From positions 1 through 14,174 of the forward strand of contig CALGAR010000102.1 in NCBI GenBank assembly GCA_937959285.1: DNA of 14,174 nucleotides, written 5' to 3'. Positions 13,663-14,174 of this stretch are shown in pieces. Source of the DNA: an uncultured Bryobacterales bacterium (GTDB taxonomy: Bacteria > Acidobacteriota > Terriglobia > Bryobacterales > Bryobacteraceae). The first letter of the stretch is position 1. Each line of letters starts with the position of its first letter. The notes under the pieces are model-generated. The model was not told the DNA's origin. It did no database searches and worked only from the letters and a program-made list of their open reading frames with translations. Made by a program: the position numbers and the translations under genes.

Positions 13663-14160
13663 CTAAGTGGAAATGTCCGCGGCTGCCAGATGTCGGGAGA
13701 ACGAATAAACGTTCTTATCCCGCTGGAGCAGGTACCCGTTTCGAATCAGAACGCGTTTCAGCCGACTGAAGGCTGAACGGTTCATGCCAATTAGGTCGGC
13801 GATCTCGGCTTCGCTCAAGGGCACACGGACTGACACGCGGGAATCAGCGGAACGAACAGAGTTCGTTGCCACTGCGAGTTGCAGAAGGAAACGGAAGAAG
13901 CGCTGCTCGGCGACGAGGGTGCGAGCTTCCATGAGCAGCGAGCTGATCCGGATGGCATCGATCATTTGCTGCTGGGCGAGAAAGGAGGCGGCTTCCGCAC
14001 TAGTGTGAAAGGTTTCGAGCGCCCGGCCGACAGGTAATGAGATGAGCCGGCAGTCGGTTACAGCGGTGGCGGAGACTAGGTGGGGCATCCGGAGCAGCGT
14101 TCCGCAAGCGCCCACGAGGTCGCCAGGCGAGCGCAGGAGTAGGGTCGCTCCCGGCCGCAG
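13663..14160 (-). CDS. Crp/Fnr-type regulator, 5' part broken or beyond the window
   Basis: The readable frame begins after a TAA at 14161-14163 and starts LRPGATLLLRSPGDLVGACGTL, which is the inside of a cyclic-nucleotide-binding-type domain; GTG 14115 would be only an internal start. The rest shows the end of the beta-roll (SATAVTDCRLISLPV), a dimerisation helix and a Crp-type winged helix-turn-helix (PLSEAEIADLIGMNRSAFSRLKRVL...RNGYLL). The helix carries S-x-x-S-R at the recognition positions, like the regulator at 500-1258. The homology running right up to the stop suggests a frameshift or nonsense mutation near 14160, or a sequencing error; the first ~80 residues of a normal protein cannot be seen. 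It could control the metalloprotease pair ahead of it. Confidence 0.75.
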   Translation of the reverse strand: MRPGATLLLRSPGDLVGACGTLLRMPHLVSATAVTDCRLISLPVGRALETFHTSAEAASFLAQQQMIDAIRISSLLMEARTLVAEQRFFRFLLQLAVATNSVRSADSRVSVRVPLSEAEIADLIGMNRSAFSRLKRVLIRNGYLLQRDKNVYSFSRHLAAADIST

Positions 14161-14174
14161 TTACTGGTCCGGCT

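Overview
The window carries a class III (LanKC-type) lanthipeptide locus, probably from an acidobacterium. The main taxonomic hint is the large duplicated MacB/FtsX-type permease with no ATPase of its own (the 'ADOP' architecture that is very abundant in Acidobacteria, especially Solibacter/Bryobacter relatives), together with mid-to-high GC and two Crp/Fnr regulators. The taxonomic call is inference; no rRNA or tRNA is present.

Layout. 76-396 (+): decayed remnant of an ABC transporter/permease pair that is intact at 7773-12047. 500-1258 (-): Crp/Fnr-family regulator. 1259-2047: no intact gene; a palindrome, a probable remnant of a third lanthipeptide precursor (1514-1615) and a short direct repeat. 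2048-3850 (-): family-2 glycosyltransferase with a PqqD/RRE-like N-terminal domain. 4009-4158 (-): lanthipeptide precursor 1. 4159-4733: divergent promoter region with two Fnr-type boxes, each 22 nt from a -10-like hexamer. 4734-4877 (+): precursor 2. 5045-7780 (+): LanKC synthetase. 7773-9578 (+): ABC exporter, overlapping the synthetase gene. 9615-12047 (+): ADOP-type permease. 12140-13522 (-): a two-gene unit for a secreted HExxH metalloprotease and a small exported protein. 13663-14160 (-): second Crp/Fnr-type regulator, broken or incomplete at the window edge.

How it fits together. The precursors have a LanA-like leader (VLALHMLGTG in both) and an unusual core in which Ser occurs at every third residue and Cys at every sixth. 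LanKC (lyase, kinase, and a cyclase domain without zinc ligands) would phosphorylate, eliminate and cyclise the Ser/Cys lattice. The glycosyltransferase may use its RRE-like domain to bind a precursor leader. The ABC protein would export the product; it has no C39 peptidase domain, so leader removal is unassigned. The two arms (lanA1-glycosyltransferase on -, lanA2-lanKC-ABC-permease on +) diverge from one control region and probably respond to a Crp/Fnr-family factor. Both precursor genes are followed by hairpins that could set the precursor:enzyme ratio. The pseudogenes at the left indicate that the locus was once duplicated and one copy has decayed.

The two small precursor genes are the most important items: both are under 50 residues and easily missed by gene callers.
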